Source: Polydactylus sextarius (taxonomy: Eukaryota > Chordata > Actinopteri > Polynemidae). From it: 64,000 bases of DNA. The notes below the pieces were generated by a model. That model was not told where the DNA came from and did no database searches. It saw only the letters and a program-made list of their open reading frames with translations. This document shows positions 49,388 to 61,710 of the stretch, in pieces. Each line of letters starts with the position of its first letter. Position 1 is the first letter of the stretch. Position numbers and translations under genes: made by a program. The stretch spans positions 5,947,001 to 6,011,000 of the forward strand of contig CM028917.1 of NCBI GenBank assembly GCA_016801845.1. The letters are read 5' to 3'.

Positions 49388-50030
49388 ACACTGATCAGCC
49401 ATAACCTTCAGAACCCTGACATGTAAAGTGAATACCATTGATTATGTGCTCAGAGGGATGCAGTATATCATGCAGCAAGTGAATATTTTGTTGTAGATTT
49501 GGTAGTATAAGGTAAACATTGGTGAACCAGTGACTTGGTCACATGGTTATGATTTCTTCTACATCATGTAAATGGCCAGTTGTGTGTGCTTTACTTCCCT
49601 GGGGTGATGTGACATTGAGTTGCACTTTGGGAAGAAGACCAGCAGAACAGTTCCACAGGGAAACTTTGGCTCCTGTCATTTGTGTGGATGTTATTTCGAC
49701 ACATACCACCTACCTTAAACATCACTTCAGACCAACTTCACTCCTTCATAGAAACAGTATCTTCTCTCAGCAGGTTAATGCTCCTGCCACATTGCAACAG
49801 TGTTTCAGGATGGTTTGAGAAGCACGACAGCCACTTTAATTTCAACTCACCTCATAATTTACTGGACTTAAAGAGTCTGATGCTAATTTCTTGGTGCCAG
49901 AAACCACAGCACCTTCAGATGTCTAGTGTAATCCATGACTTGATGTGTTAAAAGCTGTGGCAGCAAAAGAGGACCTACACAATATTTTACAAGCAGTCGT
50001 AGTCCTATTGCTAACGAGTGTATTGCTCAT
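49388..50030 (+). mobile_element. Tc1-like transposon remnant, same family as 35.8 kb
   Basis: Starts CACTGATCAGCCATAACCTT, the family terminus, then the leader and a transposase middle part. Recognisable traces are 'catcatgtaaatggccagttgtgtgtgc', 'ggatgttatttcgacacataccacctacctta' (VDVxxTRTTYL) and 'ggatggtttgagaagcacgac' (WFEKH). It continues to 'gacctacacaatatttta', the usual position just before the 3' end. The 5' half of the gene is deleted and the frame is broken at several places. The 3' terminus is eroded. Confidence 0.82.
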
Positions 50031-53000
50031 AATGTCAGAACCCCTCCCACACAATATAATAATACAACTTGGGTTAAAATGTAGCTTAGCTGCCCTTTTT
50101 TTGATCCCTGAAAGTGGAGCAGCAACTTAAAGATACTGATAACAAGGCTGAACATTTCAGATATGCAGCAGATTGCAAGAAACCGAGCAAACCATAAAGA
50201 TTAAAGATAAAATGAGAACGCTTGAGCTTGAAAAATAAGTTTGCTTGACTTTTTGCATATTTATGAGCCAACAGATGTTTGTAGTTTACGATCTCTAAAT
50301 TTACAGGGCAGTGCAAGACTATAAAATGTGCTGCATCGGCATATAAGTAGGAATGATTTACAATATTTGGATGTTGTATGAAAATACAGTCATTGTGGCA
50401 AAAACAGAAAGCAAGGCCATATGTTTGGACACCTATGTATTTTATTGGAATTAAACCGTTACAGTATGTTGTTCTACGTTTAACTAAGAAGAGGCGGTTC
50501 ATGGTTGCCATCGCAACATTGTTTTTTTCTAATTTAGGTGGAAGCTGTTGTTATCAGCAAAATGTACTTGACTTTCATGAGGCACTTCTCACGAACCTGG
50601 ATTTACTTCTAATTGCTTGTTGGTGATGTTATGCATTCTCCAAGAAGCAGCTCATAATGTGATTCAACAGCCTGGAGAGTGAGGTGTCTCACGGGGTTGA
50701 ATGTTTTCCTCATATGGTTGAAAGTGTCTGCTTCCTGCGGTTTAGCTGTTTATTTACTTCCCTCCCACTTGATGCTGAGAGACCCTCAACAGCTGTGAGC
50801 GTGACTCTTTGCAGGGTGACCCTCTATAAAGGAGGGCGGGTCATGAGGGACCAGTCTGGTTGTGGAGGTCCATAGACACACCTGCAGAGGCAGAGCTGGT
50901 TCTCCTCTCCTTCAACTCACCTCTCTCAGCATTCAGAGTCTTTTCTACATGGGGCATCACTTATCTGTAAATTTTATAAAACTATAAGCTGCATTTAGTT
51001 GATGCCATGATTTTCAGTTAGTTCTATTTTTAATTTTCGATAAAGGCGAAGACATTTTATTTTTGACATTTCATTGTCTCCAGTGTTCAGAGGCTGCAGT
51101 TGTGGATGTTGCAGGCTTCAACGGGCCCACATCACTTTGCTCTGGTATAATTGTTTGTTAACTAGACCGTTTCAAATTCTGATATGAGTGTGAGTCTCAG
51201 ATGCTGCCTGAAATACTGGATCAGGTGTCAGTATGTATGTGAGTCTGTGTCCTGGTCTGATGCTGAATCACATTGTTTCACAAGGGGAGAAAACATTCAG
51301 ACCGGCCGCTTGTTAGCCAATCACTAGTCCGCTAACTGCACCTGGTGACTATAATCCTGCAGTCTGCCCGTTGGATGACAGACCTGCCATTCAGACTCTA
51401 TATTAATGAAACACGCCTGATTAGTTTGGTTTGTCAAAGATGACAGCATCGTCAGTGAAAAAATAATGGTGAATGGCCAAATAATTGCTAAAAGTGTTAA
51501 GAGGTAGAATGATGTGAATCACATCTTTTAGTTGGGACTTTTAGAGTAAAATCAAATTTAAAACAGGATGCAGAGATTTGTGTTCACAATAACCACTGAG
51601 ACAACTGATCATGCGATCACCTAAATTCAGTTTAACTCGTGTGGAAAACCCATGTGTATTGATGTATTCTCATACAACAATAATAGCAATAATAATAGAT
51701 CTATACAGAATTATTGCTACTGGATAGGTACTCAGTATTGGCTGGATTATTGTAGTTAATTTGTCTAATTGCCTCATAATTGTTTTTGTTAAAATCATCT
51801 TCAGATGTCGTAGTGCTGTACATGCTCAGTCTGAATGGTGTTCTGGCTACAGATTGATGTGAGTTTAGGACATGAGCAGTGAGAAAATATAAAAGTTTGA
51901 ACAGCTGTGAAAAGATAAGTAAAGGTTATTAAACAGAAGCGGACATATAATCACACACTGGCAGGCTGCAGGATTCACTGGTTTATTTCTCAATTCCAAT
52001 AAGTCATCGCATTTCCAGAAAGACTTAAACTGATAATATCAGATATTAGATTGGTTCGATGAGGAGCTGAGAAAAGGAATTACAGGTCATATATAAGGAA
52101 AGGATTAGAAGAGGACGGCAGGTCAGAGGGAGGGAGGCTGGACTAGAAGTTAGTAAGTCCATCCAATAACAGAACAGTCGCAGGTTTTATCTGCACAGCC
52201 AACACCGTGTCCTCTGGTTCGCAGAGCTGTTTATCCTCAGCCGCGAAGGTCCTGGAGAAGATTCAGTGAGAGATACAATATCAGTGAATACGTGAGGTAG
52301 CACAACAACATGAAGATTGTTTCTTAACCACAGCAAGTGATGGGGAAGTTGCACGAGTTGCTGTTATTTGTCTGTTGCTGTTGATTATTTTCCTTCGGTT
52401 CTATGCGTGTTAAAGCTGTAGCCTCATTTTGAACTCATAGGACTGTCAACCTCCGTCTGGCGCCAACTCCGCAGCTCAAATATTTAACAGCTTGTGCATC
52501 TGACACTTTGAAATAACACCTCATTTTTTATGAGCTTCTTGATCCAAACATTGAAGGTCATGGTTCAAAAATATAAAGTTTTATATGATTGGTTATGAAT
52601 TAAAGGTCATTTGGAAGAATGCCATGTCTGGTGGTGACATAACTCGATCCACTAGAGAGAAGATGTCTCGTTCTGTTGGATTTTGTCTGAGAAAGACTCA
52701 GCTTGCAAACTATATTAGATAAGAAAGGACAGCAGCATTCAGACATAGAGACATAGACCATAATCCACACCTCAAAATCAAGTTGTCCACATTTTGAGAA
52801 GAGAACTTGGAGATAAAGTAACATCCCAACACCGAGAATAACTCATACAGTCGACCACGTCACCAAGAATACTTCATCTAGATTGCCAGGTAACTTCTGT
52901 TGGTCTTGTCTGATGATGTAACTATTCAGTTTTCTCTGTGAACCCTAACACTCAGCTCCAGTGTTTGTGATGTGAGTGCTTAAAACGCGTCTCTCTCAAC

Positions 53001-53159
53001 ATTCAAGAAGCAGCAGTTTCTGATCCAAAGCTGACTGCCTTCTAGTTTCTGTCCAAAGAGCAAAAAACGCCAACACAGTGGTTACGACATTGGAGTTAGT
53101 CCTTAGTCTTGTGCTAAATCCTCCGCACTTCCTCTGTTTGTAAGTCTTGTTACACTGTT
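50031..53159. other. Non-coding stretch, no gene recognised
   Basis: About 3.1 kb without recognisable elements. The minus-strand frame at 50086-50511 (141 codons) has no family resemblance and no splice context. Bases 51930-52270 are less AT-rich and look single-copy. Confidence 0.45.
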
Positions 53160-53271
53160 ATACTCAATGGCAAGTAAAATTACACAATTAAATTAATACT
53201 CAAAAAAGTAGCCCAAAATTGTACTTGATTACAGTAATTTGAGTAGATATAATTCTTTACTTCAACCACTG
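53160..53271 (-). mobile_element. End of a CAGTGGTTGAAGTAAAG-type MITE
   Basis: On the minus strand it starts CAGTGGTTGAAGTAAAGAAT and continues 'tatctactcaaattactgtaatcaagtaca'. This is the typical end of a very abundant fish non-autonomous element ('cagtggtggaaagtaac..tactcaagtac'). The other end is not seen. Confidence 0.6.
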
Positions 53272-54699
53272 ATAAGAAGTATTTGTATTTCAAATGGAAA
53301 AGGTCTTCGATTATGTGGACTGTATTAACCTCTCAAGACCCCAGCTCCTGTTTGGTATGCTTTTTTAATTTCTTGTAGATTTTATATGTAGCGTGTTTTA
53401 CTCTTCTGACACCACTGCATGCCAGTGTAAGTGTTCATGTTTTAGGACATTCAGTATCGAAATAAAGCATCACCAACATATAGTTAACTACTAGAAATAA
53501 CCACTGTTCGAGCCTTGCCTCAGCTCTGACTGGTGTTTAACTTTAGTATCATACATTATAATAATACAGTTATACAGCAAAACATAAATTCAGTATTTTT
53601 TTTCCAGGGGGAAGTGCATCTGAGCCCTGACAGTTCACACAGTCACAGGCAACAACCAACAAGCCCGGCCTTTAGATTGTGATTGTTCCTACACGTTTCC
53701 AGCAGCAGGGTGAATTATGCAGCCGCAGCTTCTGCTGAATGAATAAGTTCAACAGTGGACAGAGAGGTGCGGGGGGGAGCGCCGACGCTCTAACACGTCC
53801 ACATAAACAGGAGAGGAGAGGCGAAAGGAAGGTCAGCCATGGCAGGCATTCTCGCTGCCCTCACACTGGCTGATCATTAGAGAGGGAGAGAACAAGGAAG
53901 GTGGAGTGGATTGAGACAAAGAAGGAGAGGTGGAGGATGAGACACTACAGGATTATGGAGACAGAGGGGAGAGAAAACTATAGAGCTTTGATTTCAGAAG
54001 GTCAGTCTTTGCTTTTGTGTTGCCTCAGTGCATCTGATGGAAAAGAAATATTAAGCTGCAAAGAAAATAGGCTAGCTATTATATTTTTATTTGTTTTTAT
54101 ATGACAGCCGACTTTATGTAAATATGCAAGTGTTTGCCTTAACTTACCTCCCTTTGTGCACAGTCCTACCTGCAGCATATGTATAGCTGCAGCGCGACCT
54201 CAGACGTTGTTTGCTTTAACTGAAAACCGGAGGCTGGGCTGGTTGTTTTAACCTACTAAGGTAAAGGCAAATATTCAATAGGTTGTGTGTTAGTTATTTC
54301 AGTGCGATATACATCCGGTCAGACTTTTCGTCTGTGTTCTCGCCCCTGCCTCAGGCTGCTGACGTCCCACAAATAAACCTCTCTCTGCTGCTAAATTAGT
54401 CTTTATAATAATACATGTAATCTGTGAAAAGGACAGTAGGTGTTAAAGGGTTTGACTGATGAAATACATGAAACAAATTAAATCATGCACAGACATTAAA
54501 CAACTTTACTATGCATACTGAAAAGGAGTTAGATAACAAACTTTTAATTAATTTTTCTATAGATATTTAATTAGGTTCTGTGTTAATCCTCAGGGAATTT
54601 TTTTTTTTTTTTTTTTTGCAGCTCCAATAAGATAAGAGTGTAACACAACAAGAATTACCTCTTGTTCCAAATACTGGAACAATAACATGATGGTAACTA
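53272..54699. other. Non-coding stretch with CpG-dense patch and T run
   Basis: Bases 53745-53870 are CpG- and purine-rich (GCGGGGGGGAGCGCCGACGC, then AGGAGAGGAGAGGCGAAAGG with GGAA-type ETS cores) and could be regulatory. A T run lies at 54598-54617. The frame at 53901-54104 is unsupported. Confidence 0.4.
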
Positions 54700-54778
54700 G
54701 AGCTACCAGTCCAAATTTAGGTATTTAGTGATGAAATTCATCAAGTTATGGATTAAAACATGTTGTATGAAGTCACAG

Positions 54779-54791
54779 TGACCTTTGACCT
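54779..54791 (-). promoter_or_regulatory. Perfect DR1 nuclear-receptor motif
   Basis: On the minus strand AGGTCAAAGGTCA, the consensus direct repeat with one-base spacing bound by HNF4, PPAR-RXR and RXR dimers. Immediately next to it AGTCACAGTGACC (54771-54783) adds an imperfect palindrome. It is repeat-derived. Confidence 0.5.
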
Positions 54792-55168
54792 TTAAGTATT
54801 TGAATGTCATCAATTCAAGGAGGTCTTGAGAGATCATCCAAAAGTCCAAATAATTACTTTTGAACTTCTCAATCTCAATCTTCATCCGTCTTATTAGCTG
54901 ATCCTTAAGTCCAAGTGAACGTTTGTGCAAAAACATTCTTAAAACATCACATTTGATGTGTATCAAGGTGTTGTGGAGCTAACACAAATCAAAAAGTCAA
55001 AATGCATTCTACATTCTGAAAATATCACTTTCAACGCGTTTCATGAGGTCACAATGATCTTGACCTTTAGCAACTCAACAGTTCATCCAAGTGAATGTTT
55101 AGTGAAACTGAACGAACGGGAAATTTGACATGATTCCTTCAAGGTGTTCTCAAGATGTGGGGAAAAAA

Positions 55169-55183
55169 AGGTCACAGTGACCT
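55169..55183. promoter_or_regulatory. Perfect estrogen-response-type palindrome
   Basis: AGGTCACAGTGACCT is an exact inverted repeat of AGGTCA with three-base spacing (GGTCANNNTGACC). Binding depends on chromatin context; the sequence itself is unambiguous. Confidence 0.6.
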
Positions 55184-55270
55184 TGAAGTGACTCCACTTG
55201 TCACCACAGTCAGTAATTACAGCAGTGATACACAGCTCATGGAGACGGTTAAGATACTTTAAAACCATCA

Positions 55271-56559
55271 CTGGGACAATGATGGTTTATGCTGTGCTCC
55301 CCCATCAGGCGCCGCACTCCTGCTCCGAGTCATAACTGTCGTATCTCAACACACTGACACAACACAGATATTTTCATCTTCTGGTTTTCTGCTGAAGATA
55401 TCGCTGCTTTCTATCTCCAATAAATGTTCATAAATCTGCTTGGAAACTCTAAAACTAATCCATCTGAATGGAATCAGATTACAATGATGGGAAACACAGA
55501 CGAGCAGCAAATCCTCACATCAAAACAGTTCACCAGTGTTTGGCTTCAACTGCCATTCAGATAATTGATTGACCAATTAATTAGGTAATTGTTTAAGATT
55601 TACATTCAGACTGTATACAGTTCCGCTCTTAGAAACTTTACTGTTACTCACTTAGCAATTAATAGTAACAATGGAATGGCGGTGGTCCATGTTGACTGCA
55701 CATCATCCTTGAGAATAAAGACAGGATAAAAACCTGAGAGCATGTGGCCCGGCTCAGCAGCACAGACTGATGTGAGAAACAGATGAGTATAAACACACTG
55801 GCTCAAGCAATAAAGCAAGAAGATATCCACAGCACTGAGCTGTTTATGTTACCATGATCATGTGTGATTGTTATGGTTATTGGTGTCAGCCAGAGTGTAA
55901 TAAATGTGCCTTATTCAGTCCCGACAGTATAGCCGCAGCACATCCTGCATCAGTACGGAGGAAATATAAGCAAATGACATGAAAGAAGATTTCATATATG
56001 AGTCAGAAAGGCAGGAGCTGTTATGGAGCTTTCAGTCCTATCACATGATCTTCCCCAGCGACCACAGACTAAATCATTAATTGGAAGAAAAACCAACAGT
56101 CGTATACGCAGGTTTTTCCTCCTCAGACGTCTTCATTAACAGCCGCTGGTTTTTCTTTACATTCCTTTAATCTGTAGAGATGAGCAGATGGGTGGAGTTT
56201 ACCACATCCGGACGTTTCAAGATTAAAATCAGGACCAGGGTCAGTGCCCGGGACACTGCGGTTCATCAGCAGTCATGTGTCCTCAAGAGTCACAGATTAA
56301 CCGAGTAAAGAAATAAATGCTGCATTTCCGTACAAACACAGGCGTTCAGAAAATGTTCTGTGACTGAGACTGTGGTCCGCTGCCATTAAACCAATCGCAG
56401 AAGACGGCAACACAGTGAAGATAACAGAGATGTGCTTGCTTCATGCGTTAATTCAACAACGGTTGTTGTCCTCATCACTCAGAACATGTGACGTTTTTAT
56501 CTTCTGCAATTTTTCTGCCTCTACGGCAGTAACAGCTGTGGCCAGAGGCATTATCTCTT
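55271..56559. other. Non-coding stretch, nothing recognised
   Basis: No element ends or coding exons. It looks single-copy. The frame at 55648-55830 is unsupported. Confidence 0.5.
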
Positions 56560-56690
56560 CAGGTTGTCCATCCATCTCATTCTTGTGAAAGCGATATCTC
56601 AAGAACGCCCTGTGGGAATCCTTTCAGATTTCGCACAAACATTCACTTAGACTCAGGGATGAAATAATTAGATTTTGGTGGTCAGAGCTC
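56560..56690 (+). repeat. 'CATTCTTGTGAAC' family segment
   Basis: Good match to the family signature: 'ctcattcttgtgaaagcgatatctcaagaacgccctgtgggaatcctttcagattt', then 'cacaaacattcacttagactcagggatgaa' and 'ttttggtggtcagagctcaaagt'. Confidence 0.75.
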
Positions 56691-58249
56691 AAAGTAGTAT
56701 AGCGCTCACAGTAGTTATTCTATCATCTGTCTAGATTGTCCTGACAGATAAGTCTGATAATAAAAATGTTCCACATTTCAACACATGGGCACCGTGATGG
56801 TTATTATTACAACATATGTATGTACATATATAAAAATATATACAATAAATATTCATTTGAGTCATTGCTACACTGCAAGTTATTGGCCTTGATGATTGCA
56901 GGTCTTTCTGACAGAACATGTCAGTATGCAAATGGTTAGCCATCACATTGGCATGCAAGTTCCAGCAACGAAAATGTGTTGAAAGATGAGGTCTGTAGGT
57001 GTTGTGGTGAAGAGATAAATAGGTAGACAAGGCTTCCTCACCTGTACTACCCTAGTAGGGCTCCCCTGGTGGGCTCACAGACACAACACGGAAGGATATG
57101 TATGCATGCTAACTCGTTATTGCTTACGCAGCTGTGTGCTAGCACCACAGGTACAAAGTCGCAGATATACATTCGCATGAATGTGCACGCTGAGAAACAT
57201 CCACACACTCTCTCATCGGTCAGTAATTACAGTAGCTGGCGGAGAAACGACAGCGATACATAGTCAATGAGCGTGGGGAAAACAATGAACGCACACAGCA
57301 GATGATTGTTGTAAATAAAAGAATGAAAGCAAAGCGAGGGAAGGAACGGAGGAGGACGCAATTCCGCTGGCACACAGAGAAACGCCGAATGGAAAGATCG
57401 CAGCAGAAAAAAAACGAGGAAGGACACAACAGAGGCTGAAATAGGAGTAGATTGAAACTTAACTGTTTCAGCACATGCACAGGGTGGTTTGGCAGAAGTC
57501 GAACTTTTGATTTCAACAAAATGTCAGAACGACTTTGGCAATTCTATTGAGTGACAGCAGAGCAGGAAGAGATGATGATGGGAATAAAAAGGCTGACAGA
57601 CACAGTAATTCCAAAATAACCTTCACACACTTTTATGTGATTTTTCTCAGTTGACAGTTTGGGTTACGACACAATGTTCCACCCTGTTGTTCCTCAGTTT
57701 GTACAAACGGCACAGATGTTATGTACATACCTCTGGACTCCACTTATTCTTTCCAACAATCAACAAGCTTCAACTCTGATGTCATCCATAAATCATCACA
57801 CTTTGATAAGTAAATTTGCAGAAATATAGGCTAAACACAGCAAACTCATTAACTCCCTAGCAACACTGAAAAACACATGATGTCATGTTCAAACCGTGTG
57901 AGGTACTAGAATAAGTTGACCATGGCTTGTTTTTATAAAAAGTTCTGAATGAACTTTGACACTTAAACACAACCAACTTCCGGGTCACTGTGGGGCAGCA
58001 GTACAAGATGTAAACAGAACATCGACTCCCATAACCTTTTAAAGTGGTGATGAACCTTTATGATGAGCAATATCATGGTTCATGGTGACAAACCATATCT
58101 GTCTCTACAATCTGATTGGTGATTCCCATGGACACCAGGGGATAATATGTAGGTCTCTTCATTTGGTGTTTTACCCCTATTACCCCTATTTTAATCTTAA
58201 TAACACTGATCATACTGAATTATACAACTGACTTCAAACCTAGCGTCAC
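56691..58249. other. Non-coding stretch with CpG-dense patch
   Basis: Bases 57225-57425 hold about 13 CpGs in 200 bases in a CpG-poor setting, which explains the overlapping open frames on the minus strand there. No protein family is recognised. It is a candidate regulatory element or a young insertion of unknown type. Nothing else is seen. Confidence 0.4.
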
Positions 58250-58640
58250 ATCCAATAAAAAAAAAAACAAAAAACAAATGAATGACTGATGATCCTCTGA
58301 CTTTCTTCTTACCCCCACCAAGAGATTTGCATTTTCAGTCTGAACTCAGGTGTCTTGATAACTTGTAGATGGATTGTTATAAAGCTTTGTTCACAGATTC
58401 ATGGTGCCTAGATATGATCCCCTGAATATTCAGCTATGGCCATCATGAGGTCGATCTTTGTGATTTTCAGTGAAATGTCTCAGGTATGAAACTCTGGTGT
58501 TGACAGCCTTGAAATGTGGTTCTTGCATTCATGTTCCCCTGTGGATGAACCTTAATCACCTTGGTGATCCCTTAACACTGGTGTCACTTTAATGTGTCCA
58601 TTACATTCTCCATAGAGCCGCTAGCTTGAACGTAGACATC
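58250..58640 (+). repeat. Degenerate 'GTGAAATGTCTC' fish repeat, about two units
   Basis: Unit phrases occur in the usual order: 'gatgatcctctgacttt', 'gatggattgttataaagctttgttcacagattcatggtgcctag', 'ggccatcatgaggtcgatctttgtgattttcagtgaaatgtctc', 'gtggatgaaccttaatcaccttggtgatccc'. This matches a very common fish repeat with tandem-like internal units ('gaggatgaatcctaatgactttggtgatcc'). Class unknown. Confidence 0.75.
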
Positions 58641-60397
58641 TTGACCAAAATTGAACCCAAGCCTGGTATCTCCATGAACTGAATGACCCAAGTCTAGTAT
58701 AGAAAAAGGAAAAACAGTCATTAACTCTTTGCACAGATAATCATCTTAACCCCAATGGTCCTAATCGTTTTACCCTGACATGGCCTGCTAAGTCCTGCAC
58801 CTGTAAAATCTGAGCTCTAGACATAAAGAAGCAGTCAACGTGATTCCACATTAGCTAATATGGACATTATACAGTTGCTACTACTGGATTCACAACTCCA
58901 GTAGTAGCAAGGATCAGTCCATGACCACCTTAATGAAACACGCACCCACTGAACTGTAGCGTATCCAAATGTCAGCGTTTACAGTATGCTAACCACCACA
59001 TCTTCTCTGGGTTAGTGAGTTTCTTTGGGAACAGCAGCTATACTTCACGTGTTCCAGTATGTTCTAATTTGAACGTTGGACGTGTCTTCAGCTTTGATGA
59101 TAATAATGTCTGGAAGAACTCTTTGAAAAGTTCAGAAAACTGAAACTCTAAATCTGTGAAGTTGACTGGTGAAGATCATGTGACATGAATGGAAGCTTCA
59201 GAAAAGCTAGTAAATTGACCTGGAGGTGAAATTGTTTTGTTTCATATAAATTTGATATTTTTAATAGATACATCTATGACTTGAACTGACTGGGGATGGT
59301 GTACTGTAACAATCTGGAAACAAAAGAATATAATGGTGTCATGAGGTTTTATTGTAGAACCAATATATGAAATTATTCTCGCCTCAGCTTGGGCTGCTAC
59401 ACCTTCTTTGTGTGAACTGTTTGTCTGCTAGTTTTTGTTCAGCTTCAACAGAGATGATAGAGAAAGTGTGAGTGACAGAGTGGGAGAAAATAGACAGAGA
59501 GAGAGTGAGAGAGGTGATTCAATGAAGTAGAGAGACAAAGCTGAAGAGGGAAACAGGAGAATCAGACAGTTGTCTTTGATCACACTGCGCTGCTTCCTTT
59601 CTCTGTCTAATCAGCTTAGATGCCGTCCAAACACTCCCCACTCCAACACAGTCGACAGAAGGTGTGTTTGTGTTTGTGCTTTAGTGCACCCTCCTCTTTT
59701 CACACATCATGGAAAGAATAGACTGAGGTGTGTGTGTGTGTGATAAACAGGCAGTGAGCACATATGTTTCTGTGTGTTTTTCTTATACTTTCCCACAATC
59801 TTTCATTTTCCGAGTCCTGGTTTCCAGACAGACTGGTGCAGTATGTACACAGCTGAGTGTATGTACTGATCTGTCTGCATTTAATGCACCGTACATCATT
59901 GATCTATGTCGTCACTGATCCAGCTGTCCATATGATGTGTGCATTCATGACCTCCTACTTCCTAAAAGTCGTTTATTTCACATTCTCTGAAAATTCCCTT
60001 TTTTTTTTTTTTTTTTTTTGCTTTTAGCTTTTTTCAACATTTCTTTTCATTTTGTTCAAAATAAAAATTACAAATGTAGCTACACGAATACATACATACA
60101 TACAAAACCTGTTAGAGTGTTACAAAAACACAAATCAATACCATCATAGTCAATTTCAAAGGTTTTAAAGTTCCTATATGAAGCTAATGTAACTCTTTAT
60201 AAAGTATTTTTGAGAGCACGTCTTAGCTCAATGTTGTTATATACAAACATTAAAAAAACAATATTTAATAGAAGAAATAGAGACAATTGGAAAGAAATTG
60301 ACAATTGTTGTTTACATCACAATATATTTTATCAAGATATATAGCACATTGAAGTTTATTGTTTCTCATACATGTCTGTTATGTTTTGAACTCTACT
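58641..60397. other. Non-coding stretch with hairpin and T run
   Basis: Perfect hairpin at 58875-58910, GA-rich patch 59470-59520, GT at 59729-59741 and a T run at 59999-60019. The T run starts an AT-rich segment that could be the antisense tail of a retroposed sequence. No gene recognised. Confidence 0.45.
58875..58910. repeat. Perfect hairpin, 14-bp arms
   Basis: TTGCTACTACTGGA, loop TTCACAAC, TCCAGTAGTAGCAA. Confidence 0.9.
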
Positions 60398-61556
60398 TTC
60401 CCACTGTGGCTTTAGAAAGTAGTCTGACCCCAATACTTCCAATCTATGATATTGTTCCAAAACTTACCACAGCATTATACTAAAGAGAAGACAAATGATA
60501 ATACTATAAAGTCACTTCAAGAAAATAGTTGGGTTCCTTTGCTGTGGTTTACTGTTTGTGTGTGTTTAGATTATTTGTTGTTAATTTATTAATTATTTGT
60601 TTTATAAAAATCAAAATCAAAAATTGATGATAAAGGTTAATTAGACTTCTTGCTGTGCTGCTCCGAATGTGGTCGTATGCATCCTGTTCTCTTTTATCTT
60701 TGAGATGCATCTACATCCTGGACCTATTGAATTGATTGGACATAGTTTAGGGAATGGACATACTTTTGTTCACAAGATCCCATCATTAACACTGTCAGAC
60801 AGGACAAAATTCAAGTCATGAAATCCAAGCAACTCTTTGGACCTCCGTGACTCCAAGAGTTGACTAAAAGTCATATGACAGTCTGCATGGAGTTTGTCTT
60901 TAAAGTTCAGTGAGAGCATAACGGTAAAGGACTTTACGCGCTGCATCTTGAGAACACAAGGCACCACTCATCACCTGGCTAATACCATTTCTATGATGAA
61001 GGATGATGGTAGCAGCATTATGTTCTGAGGAGGATTCTCAGCAACAGGAAGTCTGGTCAGAAATGAATTAAGAATGGATTCAGATAAATACAACCGGTCC
61101 TGGGGCTATGATTCATCATTCAGCACAATTTTGTGATCCAAAGAATTAAGCCAAGACAATGCTGCGATGGCTTTAGAGCCACTTAACTTGGCTTTCCTTA
61201 AGTGGTCCAACCAAAATCCAGACTTAAATCTCACAGAAGTTTTGAAGAGAGATCTGAAGATGGCACTTCTCAGAAGATTCCTACCTAATCTGACAGCACA
61301 TTAGAGGATGTGAATGGGATCAGCTCCAATCCAGATGTGCAAAGCTTGTAGAGACGTAACCCAAGAAGATTCAAAGCTTAAACTGCTACCAAATGGGATG
61401 CTATGCATGACTGAATCAAGGGTTTAAATACTTTTGTGAAGGAGAAATTTTATTTTCTGATTTTTAATAAACCAGCAAGAAAATCTAAAACCATGTTTGT
61501 GAGTCATAGACCAACATTTTTAACTACAAGATGTCAATACTTTCTAAAGTCACTAT
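60398..61556 (+). mobile_element. Tc1-like transposon remnant, near end-to-end (1.16 kb)
   Basis: The left end CTGTGGCTTTAGAAAGTAGT pairs with the reverse-complemented right end TAGTGACTTTAGAAAGTATT. Inside, in transposase order, are an N-terminal trace ('catgaaatccaagcaactctttggacctccgtgac'), 'catatgacagtctgcatggagttt', 'gcaccactcatcacctggctaataccat', 'gatgatggtagcagcattatgttctgagg' (DGGSSIMF, then stop) and 'caaccaaaatccagacttaaatctcacagaagt'. It ends with 'aataaaccagcaagaaaatctaaaa'. Large internal deletions and several stops make it inactive. A Tc1-like element of another family follows after about 150 bases in opposite orientation. Confidence 0.88.
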
Positions 61557-61710
61557 CATTCTCGGTTTTACTTCTCTGTGGGATGTCACTTGGTAGTTGA
61601 TACTGTATTTTATCTGTGTTTACATAGATTGAGTATATTGTAGACTGTGTTTGTAGTGTACCATGGATGAACTTTTATCGAACGACATGATGATTGTTAG
61701 CAAAGTTCTA

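Larger units (their letters stand above)
54700..55270 (-). repeat. 'CATTCTTGTGAAC' family, tandem units with nuclear-receptor motifs
   Basis: This is the longest copy in the window, read on the minus strand. It has two or three unit-like blocks, each with 'ggtcactgtgac' or a variant ('ggtcattgtgacc'), 'cacttgga(t/c)', 'ttcaagNattc' and 'ctcaagNNctcc' phrases. It carries a DR1 site (54779-54791) and an ERE-type palindrome (55169-55183). The two minus-strand frames here are chance. Confidence 0.7.

Noticed and set aside
50086..50511. 141-codon minus-strand frame
   Set aside because: No domain, no splice signals; low-complexity hydrophobic peptide.
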